From assembly GCF_025857195.1 (NCBI RefSeq), contig NZ_CP109790.1, forward strand, positions 62,001 to 126,000: a stretch of 64,000 nt of DNA. The letters are read 5' to 3'. Made by a program: the position numbers and the translations under genes. A model generated the notes under the pieces. It did no database searches. It was given only the letters and a program-made list of their open reading frames with translations, and had not been told where the DNA came from. The stretch's first letter is position 1. Each line of letters starts with the position of its first letter. Below are positions 1-8,476 of this stretch, piece after piece. The stretch is from Leisingera thetidis (lineage in GTDB: Bacteria; Pseudomonadota; Alphaproteobacteria; Rhodobacterales; Rhodobacteraceae).

Positions 1-623
1 CCGTCACCGGCTCGCAGAAGGGCTTTATGCTGCCGCCGGGCCTGGCCATCGTCGGCTTCTCGCCCAAGGCAATGGCGGCCGCCAAGACCGCGACCCTGCC
101 GCGCACGTTCTTTGACATCAAGGACATGGCCGCAGGCTACGCCAACAGCGCCTATCCCTATACGCCCGCCGTCGGTTTGCTGAACGGTCTGAACATGGCC
201 TGTGGTATGCTGCTGGACGAAGGGCTGGAGAACGTCTTTGCCCGCCACCACCGGATTGCTGAGGGTGTTCGCGCCGCGGTCCGGGCCTGGGGGCTGGAGC
301 TGTGCGCCGTGTCGCCGGACGTCTATTCCGACAGCGTCAGCGCCATCCGCACGCCGGAGGGGTTTGATGCCAACAAATTCGTGAGCCTGGCGGCGGAGAA
401 ATACGGCGTCGCCTTTGGCACCGGCCTGGGTGAAGTCGCAGGCAAGGTGTTCCGCATCGGCCACCTGGGCAGCCTGACCGACGTGATGACGCTGTCGGGC
501 ATTGCGACCGCCGAAATGGTCATGGCTGATCTTGGCCTGAACATCCAGCTGGGTTCCGGCGTGGCGGCGGCACAGGACTACTACCGCGGCAACGCCGCCA
601 ACAGCGCCAAGGCCGCCGCCTGA
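1..623 (+). CDS. bhcA: Aspartate-glyoxylate aminotransferase BhcA (3' part, truncated by window edge)
   Basis: This is the C-terminal part of a class V PLP-dependent aminotransferase; codons run in frame from base 3 and the true start lies outside the window. The motif GSQKGFM at the beginning carries the expected PLP-binding lysine (codon 18-20). About 206 residues are visible. BhcA transfers the amino group of aspartate to glyoxylate, giving oxaloacetate and glycine, the first step of the beta-hydroxyaspartate cycle. The assignment rests on family type plus the three genes that follow in the known bhcABCD order. The stop overlaps an ATG (TGATG), and the next gene has its own Shine-Dalgarno a few bases later. 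Taken alone the fragment could be any alanine/serine-glyoxylate aminotransferase; context decides the call. Confidence 0.88.
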   Translation, partial: VTGSQKGFMLPPGLAIVGFSPKAMAAAKTATLPRTFFDIKDMAAGYANSAYPYTPAVGLLNGLNMACGMLLDEGLENVFARHHRIAEGVRAAVRAWGLELCAVSPDVYSDSVSAIRTPEGFDANKFVSLAAEKYGVAFGTGLGEVAGKVFRIGHLGSLTDVMTLSGIATAEMVMADLGLNIQLGSGVAAAQDYYRGNAANSAKAAA

Positions 624-637
624 TGAAGGATACCGCT

Positions 638-1591
638 ATGTATATCCCGACTTACGAGGACATGCTGGCCGCGCATGAGCGCATCCAGCCGCACATCCGG
701 CGCACGCCGGTGCGCACCTCCGCCTATCTGAATGAGCTGACCGGGGCTGAGCTGTTCTTCAAGTGCGAAAACTTCCAGGAGCCGGGCGCCTTCAAGGTGC
801 GCGGTGCCACCAACGCGGTGTTCGGGCTGGATGACGCTCAGGCAGCCAAGGGCGTGGCCACGCATTCTTCGGGCAACCACGCTTCCTGCCTGTCTTATGC
901 GGCGATGCTGCGGGGTATTCCCTGCAACGTTGTGATGCCGCGCACCGCGCCGCAGGCCAAGAAGGATACCGTGCGCCGTTATGGCGGCAAGATCACCGAA
1001 TGCGAGCCCTCGACCTCCTCGCGCGAGGAAACCTTTGCCAAGGTGCAAGCGGCGACCGGCGGCGACTTCGTGCACCCCTACAATGACCACCGGGTCATTG
1101 CGGGGCAGGGCACCTGCGCCAAGGAGTTCGTGGAGCAGACCGATGGCCTTGATATGGTCGTGGCCCCGATCGGCGGCGGCGGCATGATCTCAGGCACCTG
1201 CCTGACGCTGTCCAATCTGGCGCCGGAAACCAAGGTCATCGCGGCCGAGCCGGAGCAGGCCGATGACGCCTACCGCAGCTTCAAGGCGGGCTACATCATC
1301 GCCGATGATGCGCCCAAGACCATTGCCGACGGGCTGCTGGTGCCGCTCAAGGAGCTGACCTGGCATTTCGTCAGCAGCCACGTGAGCGAAATCTACACCG
1401 CGTCGGATGCCGAGATCATCGAGGCGATGAAGCTGATCTGGAAACACCTGCGCATCGTGATGGAGCCATCCTCCGCGGTGCCGCTCGCCACCATTCTGAA
1501 AAACAAAGACGCCTTCGCGGGCAAACGCGTGGGCCTGATCGTCACCGGCGGCAATGTCGACCTCGACAAGCTGCCCTGGATGAACAGCTAA
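638..1591 (+). CDS. bhcB: Beta-hydroxyaspartate dehydratase BhcB
   Basis: This is a fold-type II PLP enzyme of the threonine dehydratase/serine racemase family, 317 residues. The PLP lysine is in AFKVRGATNA (about residue 53), and GGGGMISG is the phosphate-binding glycine loop. In the beta-hydroxyaspartate cycle BhcB removes water from erythro-beta-hydroxyaspartate to give iminosuccinate. I chose the ATG at 638 (MYIPTYEDML) because AAGGA lies seven bases upstream; an in-frame ATG at 623 overlapping the bhcA stop would add five residues. It lies between bhcA and bhcC in one operon. Without the neighbours it would be called threonine dehydratase-like, so function comes from synteny. Confidence 0.9.
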   Translation: MYIPTYEDMLAAHERIQPHIRRTPVRTSAYLNELTGAELFFKCENFQEPGAFKVRGATNAVFGLDDAQAAKGVATHSSGNHASCLSYAAMLRGIPCNVVMPRTAPQAKKDTVRRYGGKITECEPSTSSREETFAKVQAATGGDFVHPYNDHRVIAGQGTCAKEFVEQTDGLDMVVAPIGGGGMISGTCLTLSNLAPETKVIAAEPEQADDAYRSFKAGYIIADDAPKTIADGLLVPLKELTWHFVSSHVSEIYTASDAEIIEAMKLIWKHLRIVMEPSSAVPLATILKNKDAFAGKRVGLIVTGGNVDLDKLPWMNS

Positions 1592-1607
1592 ACTGGGGAA
1601 TAGAAAC

Positions 1608-2771
1608 ATGAACGCACAGACAAATTTTGATCAGCTCGAAGTCGGCTATGATGTCCCGGCAATCCCGGGCATGGACGAAGCCGACATCCAGACCCCCTGT
1701 CTGGTGCTGGACCTGGACGCGCTGGAGCGCAACATCAAGAAAATGGGCGACTATGCCAAGGCGCACGGCATGCGCCACCGGGTGCATGGCAAGATGCACA
1801 AGTCGGTGGATGTGGCCAAGCTGCAGGAAAAGCTCGGCGGCGCGGTTGGCGTCTGCTGCCAGAAGGTTTCCGAGGCCGAAGTTTTCGCCCGCGGCGGCAT
1901 CAAGGACATTCTGGTCTCCAACCAGGTGCGTGATCCGCAGAAAATCGACCGCCTAGCCCGCCTGCCCAAGCTGGGCGCGCGCACAATCGTCTGCATTGAT
2001 GATATCGACAACGTGGCCGACCTGTCGGCGGCGGCGCAGAAGCACGGCACCGAGCTGGAAGTCTTTGTCGAGATCGACTGCGGCGCCGGCCGCTGCGGCG
2101 TGACCACCACCGAGGCGGTTGTGGAAATCGCCAAGGCGGTGAACGCGGCCGAGAACCTCAAGTTTTCCGGCATCCAGGCCTATCAGGGCGCAATGCAGCA
2201 CATGGACAGCTATGAGGACCGCAAGGCCAAGCTGGACACCGCCATCGCGCAGGTTGCCGATGCCGTTGAGGGCCTGAAAGCCGAAGGCATCGAGTGCGAG
2301 CTGGTTTCCGGCGGCGGCACTGGCTCCTACTACTTCGAGTCGAACTCGGGCGTGTACAACGAACTGCAGTGCGGCTCCTACGCCTTCATGGACGCGGACT
2401 ACGGCCGTATCCTCGACAAGGACGGCAACCGCATCGACCAGGGCGAGTGGGAAAACGCTTTCTTCCTGCTGACCCAGGTGATGAGCCACGCCAAGGCCGA
2501 CAAGGCCATCGTGGATGCGGGCCTCAAGGCGCAATCGGTCGACAGCGGCCTGCCCTTCATCTTCGGCCGCGACGATGTCGAGTACATCAAATGCTCGGAT
2601 GAGCACGGTGTGGTTGCGGACCCGAACGGCGTGCTGAAGGTGGGCGAAAAGCTGAAACTGGTGCCGGGCCACTGCGATCCGACCGCCAACGTGCATGACT
2701 GGTACGTCGGCGTGCGGGGCGGCAAGGTGGAAACCGTCTGGCCGGTATCGGCCCGCGGCAAAGCATACTAA
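1608..2771 (+). CDS. bhcC: Beta-hydroxyaspartate aldolase BhcC
   Basis: This is a 387-residue alanine-racemase-fold PLP enzyme of the D-threonine aldolase/DSD1 type. The N-terminal stretch HRVHGKMHKS contains the lysine expected to bind PLP, and ELVSGGGTGSY is a conserved glycine-rich phosphate-binding segment. BhcC condenses glycine with glyoxylate to beta-hydroxyaspartate in the beta-hydroxyaspartate cycle. The start ATG has GGGGA upstream and lies 16 bases after bhcB, so the two are co-transcribed. A strong intrinsic terminator follows directly at 2788-2824, before bhcD. Family membership is clear; the exact substrate is inferred from the bhc gene order. Confidence 0.9.
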   Translation: MNAQTNFDQLEVGYDVPAIPGMDEADIQTPCLVLDLDALERNIKKMGDYAKAHGMRHRVHGKMHKSVDVAKLQEKLGGAVGVCCQKVSEAEVFARGGIKDILVSNQVRDPQKIDRLARLPKLGARTIVCIDDIDNVADLSAAAQKHGTELEVFVEIDCGAGRCGVTTTEAVVEIAKAVNAAENLKFSGIQAYQGAMQHMDSYEDRKAKLDTAIAQVADAVEGLKAEGIECELVSGGGTGSYYFESNSGVYNELQCGSYAFMDADYGRILDKDGNRIDQGEWENAFFLLTQVMSHAKADKAIVDAGLKAQSVDSGLPFIFGRDDVEYIKCSDEHGVVADPNGVLKVGEKLKLVPGHCDPTANVHDWYVGVRGGKVETVWPVSARGKAY

Positions 2772-2787
2772 GAACGATCCCCGAACT

Positions 2788-2824
2788 GGCGGAGGTGCGC
2801 ATGCCGCCCTCCGCCGGCTTTTTT
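2788..2824 (+). terminator. Intrinsic terminator inside the bhc operon
   Basis: An 8-bp stem GGCGGAGG (2788-2795) pairs with CCTCCGCC (2808-2815) and is followed by GGC and six T. It sits 16 bases after the bhcC stop and 17 bases before the bhcD start. It probably lets part of transcription end after bhcC and so lowers bhcD relative to bhcABC, or it is controlled by read-through. Confidence 0.75.
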
Positions 2825-2841
2825 GTTGAGGAGAAACAGAC

Positions 2842-3807
2842 ATGTATATCGTTCCGGAAAAGGCGATTGCGGACTTGGTGACCCGTGAGGCCTCGTTCGA
2901 TGCGGTCGAGAAGGTTTTTGCCGCGATGGCCGCAGGCGACGCCTACAACTTTCCCGTCGTGCGCGAAGCGATCGGTCATGAGGATGCGCTTTACGGCTTC
3001 AAGGGCGGCTTTGACCGCGCGGGCCTGACGCTGGGCCTCAAGGCCGGGGGCTACTGGCCGAACAACCTGGAAAAGCGCGGGCTGATCAACCACCAGTCCA
3101 CCGTCTTCCTGTTCGACCCGGACACCGGCAAGGTCACGGCGATGGTTGGCGGCAACCTCTTGACCGCGCTGCGCACCGCCGCGGCGTCTTCGGTATCGAT
3201 CAAGCATCTGGCCCGCAAGGATGCCAAGGTGATCGGCATGATCGGCGCAGGCCATCAGGCCAAGTTCCAGCTGCGCGCCGCTTTGGAGCAGCGCAATTTC
3301 GAGAAGGTCATCGGCTGGAACCTGCACCCGGAGATGCTGCCGAACCTGCAAGAGGTGGCGGACGAGGCCGGGCTGCCGTTTGAAGCAGTCGAACTGGACG
3401 GCATGCGGGAGGCGGATGTGATCATTTCGATCACCTCGTCCTTCGACGCGATCCTGAAGGCCGGTCAGGTCAGCCTCGGCACCCACATTGCCTGCATGGG
3501 CACCGACACCAAGGGCAAGAAGGAAGTCGATCCCCAGCTGCTGGTGGCGGCGGATGTGTTTACTGACGAGGTCGCCCAGTCGATCTCCATCGGCGAGGCG
3601 CAGCACGCGGTGGCGCAGGGGCTGATCCAGGAATCTGAGGTGGCCCAGATCGGCGCCGTCATCAACGGCACCAACCCGGGCCGTACTTCTGACGATCAAA
3701 TCACCCTGTTCGACGGCACCGGCGTCGGCCTGCAGGACCTCGCCGTCGCGGCCTCGGTGGTTGAAGTGGCGGTTGAAAAGGGCATCGCCATCGAGGTCGA
3801 TTTCTAA
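2842..3807 (+). CDS. bhcD: Iminosuccinate reductase BhcD
   Basis: This is a 321-residue member of the ornithine cyclodeaminase/mu-crystallin family. A Rossmann dinucleotide-binding motif is visible in the middle (MIGAGHQAKFQLRA). In the beta-hydroxyaspartate cycle BhcD reduces iminosuccinate to aspartate with NAD(P)H, closing the cycle by regenerating the amino donor for BhcA. The start ATG is preceded by GAGGAGA. It is the last gene of the bhc cluster, with an internal terminator in front and a very strong terminator behind. The family also contains ornithine cyclodeaminases and ketimine reductases; position after bhcABC makes BhcD the best call. Confidence 0.9.
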   Translation: MYIVPEKAIADLVTREASFDAVEKVFAAMAAGDAYNFPVVREAIGHEDALYGFKGGFDRAGLTLGLKAGGYWPNNLEKRGLINHQSTVFLFDPDTGKVTAMVGGNLLTALRTAAASSVSIKHLARKDAKVIGMIGAGHQAKFQLRAALEQRNFEKVIGWNLHPEMLPNLQEVADEAGLPFEAVELDGMREADVIISITSSFDAILKAGQVSLGTHIACMGTDTKGKKEVDPQLLVAADVFTDEVAQSISIGEAQHAVAQGLIQESEVAQIGAVINGTNPGRTSDDQITLFDGTGVGLQDLAVAASVVEVAVEKGIAIEVDF

Positions 3808-3853
3808 GCCCCAGCCAGAAACACATTCTGCAAATTTCCGCATAGCGGAGCGG

Positions 3854-3890
3854 CAGGAGAGAGGTGTACCTCTCTCCTGTTATTTTTTTT
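3854..3890 (+). terminator. Intrinsic terminator after bhcD
   Basis: An uninterrupted 11-bp stem CAGGAGAGAGG / CCTCTCTCCTG with a TGTA loop is followed by TTATTTTTTTT. It closes the bhc operon and also sits directly in front of the Shine-Dalgarno of the urea channel gene at 3905. Confidence 0.9.
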
Positions 3891-3904
3891 GAAGGAAGCC
3901 AAAC

Positions 3905-4417
3905 ATGTTTATGGGATTGAGCCTGCTGGTCGTCGGGGTGGTGCTGTGCCTGAACGGCATCTGGCAGATGGGCCGGATCCAGGACCGGGAAATCATCCTG
4001 ATCAACACGGTTGCGGCGCTGGTGTTCTTTGCCATCGTCCTGCTGATCGCCCTGGCGGCCCGGCAGCCGGCCGACCTGCTGGATGCAGGGATGACACTGC
4101 TGTTTGGCACGACATACCTGTGGGTTGCCTACAACCGCGCCATTGCCTCCAGCGGCGAGGGGCTGGGCTGGTTCAGCGGCTTTGTCGCGCTGACCGCGGC
4201 ACCCATGGTGCTGCAGGTGCTGTCGCAGGCAAACGGTCTGTTCGATGTCTGGCTGGCCGTATGCTGGGCCGCCTGGTCCGGGCTCTGGTTCCTGTATTTC
4301 CTGAACCTCGCGCTCAGACGCGGCAGCCCTTGGCTGACGGCCCGTGCCACGCTTTTGTGCGGGATCTTCACCGGCTGGCTGCCCGGGCTCGTTGTTCTGC
4401 ACGGGCTGACCAGCTGA
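3905..4417 (+). CDS. AmiS/UreI family urea/amide channel
   Basis: This is a small integral membrane protein of 170 residues with about six hydrophobic segments, matching the AmiS/UreI family of urea and short-chain amide channels. It carries typical motifs such as GIWQMG near residue 20 and GTTYLWVAYNR in the middle. The start has AAGGA upstream; a second in-frame ATG lies two codons later. Purine breakdown through ureidoglycolate lyase, encoded just downstream on the other strand, releases urea, so a role in urea (or amide) movement across the inner membrane fits. No urease gene is in the window. The terminator upstream suggests either its own promoter inside the bhc end or expression by read-through. 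The substrate is not proven. Confidence 0.8.
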   Translation: MFMGLSLLVVGVVLCLNGIWQMGRIQDREIILINTVAALVFFAIVLLIALAARQPADLLDAGMTLLFGTTYLWVAYNRAIASSGEGLGWFSGFVALTAAPMVLQVLSQANGLFDVWLAVCWAAWSGLWFLYFLNLALRRGSPWLTARATLLCGIFTGWLPGLVVLHGLTS

Positions 4418-4426
4418 ACCCGTAAC

Positions 4427-4456
4427 AAAAAAGCCGGCCCATCAAGGACCGGCTTT
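4427..4456. terminator. Bidirectional terminator between the urea channel and the NCS2 permease
   Basis: The inverted repeat AAAGCCGG (4430-4437) / CCGGCTTT (4449-4456) has A-rich sequence on the left and T-rich sequence on the right. It can therefore stop transcription of both convergent genes. Confidence 0.8.
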
Positions 4457-4480
4457 CGCTTTCAATTCATGCCGTTTGCG

Positions 4481-5917
4481 TCAGGCATGGTCCTCATGCG
4501 GCAGCGATCCGCGGCCGTGGCCGCTCATCCCGCCGGAGACTTCCTCGGTCGCTTCGCCTGCCAGCTCCTGCGGCAGCACCAGGTTCAGCACAATGGCAAT
4601 CAGCGCCGCGGGCAGCAGGCCGCTGGTCAGCAGGATGCGCGCGGTGTCGGGCATGTGCTGCAGCGCACCGGGCTCCAGCTGCAGGCCAAGGCCGATGGAC
4701 AGCGAGATCGCAAAGATCACCATGTTGCGGCGGTTCCAGTCCACGTCCGACAGCATCGACACGCCGGCGGCAACCACCATGCCGAACATCACGATCACGC
4801 CGCCGCCCAGCACCTCGATCGGCACGGTGCGGATCACCGCGCCCACCTTGGGCACCAGCCCGCAGATGATCAGGAAGATGGCGCCGCAGGTGACCACGTG
4901 GCGGCTCATCACGCCGGTCATGGCGATCAGGCCGACGTTCTGGCTGAACGAGGTGTTGGGGAAGGCGCCGAAAAAGCCCGCAAAAGCGGTGCCCACACCA
5001 TCGGCAAAGGTCGCACCTGCGATCTCTTGCTCGGTGGCCTCGCGGCCCGCGCCGCCTTTGGTCACGCCGGAAACGTCACCCACGGTTTCGACCGCGGAGA
5101 CAAAGCTCATCAGGCAGAACCCGATGACGGCCGCGGCGGAGAACTCGAAGCCGTATTTGAACGGCTGCGGCAGGGCAAAGGCTGCGGCCTGCGACCAGGA
5201 GCCGGAGATCGCACCGAATGTCAGCATCCCGGTCATCAGAGCATATACATACCCCACGATCAGCCCCAGCAGCACGGCCGAGACCGACAGCATCCCCTTG
5301 GTGAAGAACTTGAGGCCCAAGGTGACGAGGATCACCACCAGCGCCGCCGACCAGTTCAGGAGCGAGCCGTATTCCGGCGTGCCGATGGCGGGAACACCGC
5401 CTGCAGCATACTGGATGCCGACCTTGACCAGCGCCAGTCCGATCATCGTCACCACCAGGCCAGTGACCAGCGGCGGCAGGGCAAAGCGGATCTTGCCGAT
5501 CACCGTGCCGAGCAGGCTATGGAAGATGCCGCCGACGATGACGCCGGTGAACAGCGCGGCCAGCCCGTCCACGCCCTTGCCCGCAACCAGCGGGATCATG
5601 ATCGGCAGGAAGGCAAAGGAGGTGCCCTGCACAATCGGCAGCCCCGAGCCGACCGGGCCCAAAGTGATGGTCTGCAGCAGCGTGGCAATGCCTGCAAACA
5701 GCATCGACATCTGGATCAGGTACAGCAGCTCCGGGAAATCCGGCGAGTTTGAGCCGAAGCCGAAACCGGCGGCGCCGGCAACAATGATCGCGGGCGTCAC
5801 GTTCGACACAAACATCGCCAGCACATGCTGGATGCCCAGCGGGATCGCCTTGTGCAAGGGCGGGGTGTAATTCGGGTCGCGCAGCTGTGCCGGCGTCCCA
5901 ATGGAAGTATCAGCCAT
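4481..5917 (-). CDS. NCS2 family purine permease (probable urate/xanthine:cation symporter)
   Basis: This is a polytopic membrane protein of 478 residues with about 12-14 transmembrane segments, of the nucleobase:cation symporter-2 (xanthine/uracil permease) family. Diagnostic stretches are VQGTSFAFLPIM, NTSFSQNVGLIAMTG and the EVLGGGVIVMFGM region. It should import xanthine and/or uric acid with protons or sodium. It lies upstream of a terminator and downstream (same strand) of allA and the puuE-uraD fusion, so it is probably the last gene of that purine operon. The alternative is a broader xanthine or uracil specificity, which cannot be decided from sequence alone. Confidence 0.85.
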   Translation of the reverse strand: MADTSIGTPAQLRDPNYTPPLHKAIPLGIQHVLAMFVSNVTPAIIVAGAAGFGFGSNSPDFPELLYLIQMSMLFAGIATLLQTITLGPVGSGLPIVQGTSFAFLPIMIPLVAGKGVDGLAALFTGVIVGGIFHSLLGTVIGKIRFALPPLVTGLVVTMIGLALVKVGIQYAAGGVPAIGTPEYGSLLNWSAALVVILVTLGLKFFTKGMLSVSAVLLGLIVGYVYALMTGMLTFGAISGSWSQAAAFALPQPFKYGFEFSAAAVIGFCLMSFVSAVETVGDVSGVTKGGAGREATEQEIAGATFADGVGTAFAGFFGAFPNTSFSQNVGLIAMTGVMSRHVVTCGAIFLIICGLVPKVGAVIRTVPIEVLGGGVIVMFGMVVAAGVSMLSDVDWNRRNMVIFAISLSIGLGLQLEPGALQHMPDTARILLTSGLLPAALIAIVLNLVLPQELAGEATEEVSGGMSGHGRGSLPHEDHA

Positions 5918-5986
5918 GTCTTCTCCTGTCGGTCATGGGGATCTTGCCGCTTCTTTTTGTTTATTGGCGGCTTTGGGGTTTTCCGG

Positions 5987-6478
5987 TTAGTCAGAAACCA
6001 CCGTGCAGGGGTCCTGGAACCAGTGTTCTTCCAGGTTCGGGGTCTGCCCGATGCGGTCGACCACGATGTATTGGCCCGGTGCGCCCAGCGGGGCGAGCAC
6101 CCCGTGCCAGGTGCCCCGGTGCAGGTTGATGGACTGGCCCGGCTTGCTGATGAAGGCTTTCAGGTCTACCGGGATGCCGCCGGCGTCTTCAGCCACCACC
6201 ACCAGCATCGGCACGCCGCTGACGGGCACAAAGGCCTGGCTGCCGTCAGGATGGCGCTCGACCATGTCCACCTTGTGCGGCAGATGGCGGGCCCGGGCGT
6301 CGAACAGGCTGATGCCTGCCCGGCCGCCCTCGCCGAAATCGAGGCGGGCGCGGTCGTGGTGACGGCCGCACATGCCCTGATTTATCAGCTTGTCCGGCGC
6401 GCCCGCGGCCTCGATCACATCGCCATAAGGCGCAAAGACCTCCGCGGTCAGCGGCACGGCGGTCAGCAGCCGGCTCAT
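5987..6478 (-). CDS. allA: Ureidoglycolate lyase AllA
   Basis: This is a 163-residue cupin-fold protein of the AllA family. It would split ureidoglycolate into glyoxylate and urea, the last step of the allantoin/allantoate route. Recognisable segments are FAPYGDVIE near the N-terminus, VPVSGVPMLVVVA in the middle and the metal-site region NLHRGTWHGVLAPL. Its ATG overlaps the stop of the puuE-uraD gene by four bases, indicating translational coupling. The glyoxylate it makes can enter the beta-hydroxyaspartate cycle encoded upstream in the window. Allantoicase, which would supply ureidoglycolate, is not found here. Confidence 0.9.
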   Translation of the reverse strand: MSRLLTAVPLTAEVFAPYGDVIEAAGAPDKLINQGMCGRHHDRARLDFGEGGRAGISLFDARARHLPHKVDMVERHPDGSQAFVPVSGVPMLVVVAEDAGGIPVDLKAFISKPGQSINLHRGTWHGVLAPLGAPGQYIVVDRIGQTPNLEEHWFQDPCTVVSD

Positions 6479-7890
6479 GGCAGCAGATCCTGCAGCCGGA
6501 ACTGGGCAATACGCTCCACCTGGCGGCAGGCCTCGTCGAACTCGGTTGCCCGGTCGTTGATGATCCGGCGGTGGAAGGCCTCCATGATCGACGCCTTGTT
6601 GTGGTCCCGCACCGCGATGATGAACGGGAAGCCGTGTTTCTCCACATACTCGGTGTTGAGCCGTTGGAAGGTCTCGCGCTCCTCATCCGTCAGCATATCC
6701 AAGCCTGCGCTGGACTGTTCCGAGGTGCTCTCGGCAGTCAGACGGCCCGCAGCGGCCAGCTTGCCCGCCAGGTCCGGGTGCGCGGTCAGCACGCCCAGGC
6801 GCTCTTCTTCGCTGGCGGTGCGGAAGATCCGGCACAGCGCGTTATGCACGCCCGCCGCGCAGTCATGCGCCGGACCCAGCTCCAAGTCGAATGCCCGGTC
6901 GGCGATCCAGGGCGAATGCTCAAAGATCGAGCCGAACTTGGCGACAAACTCATCCCGCTCCATCCGGCTGGGGCGCTCGCGCTTGACCGGCGGATGGGTT
7001 GCAGCCCAGTGTTCGGCAATGTCGATCCGGCGCGGGCACCAGACGCCTTCGAAGCCCTGGATATACTCGATGAAGCGCTTGAGACCGGCAATCTTGCCCG
7101 GGCGCCCGATCAAGCGGCAGTGCAGGCCGATGGTCATCATCTTGGGGGCACCGGCTTCGCCCTCGGCATAGATCACGTCAAAGGTATCCTTCAAATACTG
7201 GAAGAAATGCTCGCCCGTGATCCAGCCCGGCGAATTGGCAAAGCGCATGTCGTTGGCTTCCAGCGTGTAGGGGATGATCAGCTGATCCCGCCCGCCGGTG
7301 TCCAGCCAATAGGGCAGGTCGTCGTCGTAAGTGTCAGAGATATAATCGAAACCGCCTTCCTCAGCCACCAGGCGCACGGTGTTGGCGCTGCAACGGCCAG
7401 TGTACCAGCCGCGCGGGCGGTCTCCGGTGACCTCGGTATGAAGCCGCACCGCCTCGGCAATGGCCGCGCGCTCTTCGTCTTCGGCCATGTCCTTGTGCTC
7501 GACCCATTTCAGGCCGTGGCTGGCGATCTCCCAGTCCGCGTCCTTCATCGCCTGCACCTGTTCGGGCGAGCGGGCAAGCGCGGTGGCAACGCCGTAGATG
7601 GTCAGCGGAATGCCGGCGCCGGTGAACAGCCGGTGCAGCCGCCAGAAACCGGCCCGGGCGCCGTATTCATAGACCGACTCCATATTCCAATGGCGCTGAC
7701 CGGGCCATTGGGCAGCACCGGGGATGTCGGAAAGAAAAGCCTCCGAGGCTGCATCCCCGTGCAGGATGCAGTTCTCGCCGCCTTCTTCATAGTTGAGCAC
7801 AAATTGCACGGCGGCTTTGGCCCCATTGGGCCACTGCGGGTCAGGTGCGCCAGCACCGTACCCGCGCAAGTCACGAGGATAGCGCGTCAC
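6475..7890 (-). CDS. puuE: Fused allantoinase PuuE - OHCU decarboxylase
   Basis: This 471-residue protein combines two enzymes of urate breakdown. Residues 1 to about 300 match PuuE, the metal-independent allantoinase related to polysaccharide deacetylases (YPRDLRGYGAGAPDPQWPNG at the N-terminus, HRLFTGAGIPLTIYG, EIASHGLKW). The remaining 160 residues match the all-alpha OHCU decarboxylase (UraD) family, with the motif HPDLAGKLAAAG and NEYVEKHGFPFI-like sequence (here NTEYVEKHGFPFI). OHCU decarboxylase forms S-allantoin and PuuE opens it to allantoate, so the fusion joins consecutive steps. The start is a GTG with AGGAG seven bases upstream. Divergent from uraH across 149 bases, so shared control is likely. 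Confidence 0.92.
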   Translation of the reverse strand: MTRYPRDLRGYGAGAPDPQWPNGAKAAVQFVLNYEEGGENCILHGDAASEAFLSDIPGAAQWPGQRHWNMESVYEYGARAGFWRLHRLFTGAGIPLTIYGVATALARSPEQVQAMKDADWEIASHGLKWVEHKDMAEDEERAAIAEAVRLHTEVTGDRPRGWYTGRCSANTVRLVAEEGGFDYISDTYDDDLPYWLDTGGRDQLIIPYTLEANDMRFANSPGWITGEHFFQYLKDTFDVIYAEGEAGAPKMMTIGLHCRLIGRPGKIAGLKRFIEYIQGFEGVWCPRRIDIAEHWAATHPPVKRERPSRMERDEFVAKFGSIFEHSPWIADRAFDLELGPAHDCAAGVHNALCRIFRTASEEERLGVLTAHPDLAGKLAAAGRLTAESTSEQSSAGLDMLTDEERETFQRLNTEYVEKHGFPFIIAVRDHNKASIMEAFHRRIINDRATEFDEACRQVERIAQFRLQDLLP

Positions 7891-8039
7891 GTCAGGTCTC
7901 CTGTCTTTTCACTATTTATAGAACAAAATAATTCCGTCGGCTTTCAGTATATTTTTGAAAGAACTTTTTGACTCTTCCTTCTGTATGCACTGGGCTGAAC
8001 CGCGCATACCTAGGTCAACAGAATTGAAAGGAGGCTGGC

Positions 8040-8396
8040 ATGGCCGGATTTCTGACCACCCATGTGCTGGACACTGCCCGCGGCTGCCCGGCGGAAGGGC
8101 TGAAGATCGATCTTTACCGGATCGAAGGCGATGAGCGCATCCATCTGCGCAGCCTTGTGACCAATGACGACGGGCGCACTGACGAACAGATCCTGCCAGC
8201 AGGCGAATTTGCCACCGGCACCTATGAGCTGGTGTTCCATGCCGGCGGCTATCTGCGCGCAACCGGGCAGGCGGGCGCAGATCCGCTGTTTCTGGACGAG
8301 GTGCCGCTGCGTTTCGGCATGAGCGAGGCAGGCAGCCACTATCACGTGCCGCTCTTGCTGTCGCCCTACGGCTATTCCACCTACCGCGGCAGCTGA
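8040..8396 (+). CDS. uraH: 5-hydroxyisourate hydrolase (transthyretin-like)
   Basis: This 118-residue protein is a transthyretin-related HIU hydrolase. It starts with [18 protein letters not shown] and ends with the family's diagnostic tetrapeptide [24 protein letters not shown] contains the second active-site histidine. It hydrolyses 5-hydroxyisourate, the product of urate oxidation by PuuD, to OHCU. No signal peptide is present, so it acts in the cytoplasm. The ribosome site AAAGGAGG is strong. It is transcribed away from puuE-uraD; the 149-base gap is AT-rich compared with its surroundings and should hold both promoters. A terminator follows at 8447. Confidence 0.94.
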   Translation: MAGFLTTHVLDTARGCPAEGLKIDLYRIEGDERIHLRSLVTNDDGRTDEQILPAGEFATGTYELVFHAGGYLRATGQAGADPLFLDEVPLRFGMSEAGSHYHVPLLLSPYGYSTYRGS

Positions 8397-8446
8397 GCCG
8401 CACTCCCCGACAGACCTCTCCTCCCGCTTGGCATCTGCCGGCGGTT

Positions 8447-8476
8447 CCCGTCCCAGGAAACTGGGGCGGGCTTTTT
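8447..8476 (+). terminator. Terminator between uraH and the convergent LysR gene
   Basis: CCCGTCCC (8447-8454) pairs with GGGGCGGG (8463-8470) with one G-U pair and is followed by CTTTTTC. The T-run leads into the stop codon of the convergent LysR gene. Confidence 0.75.
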
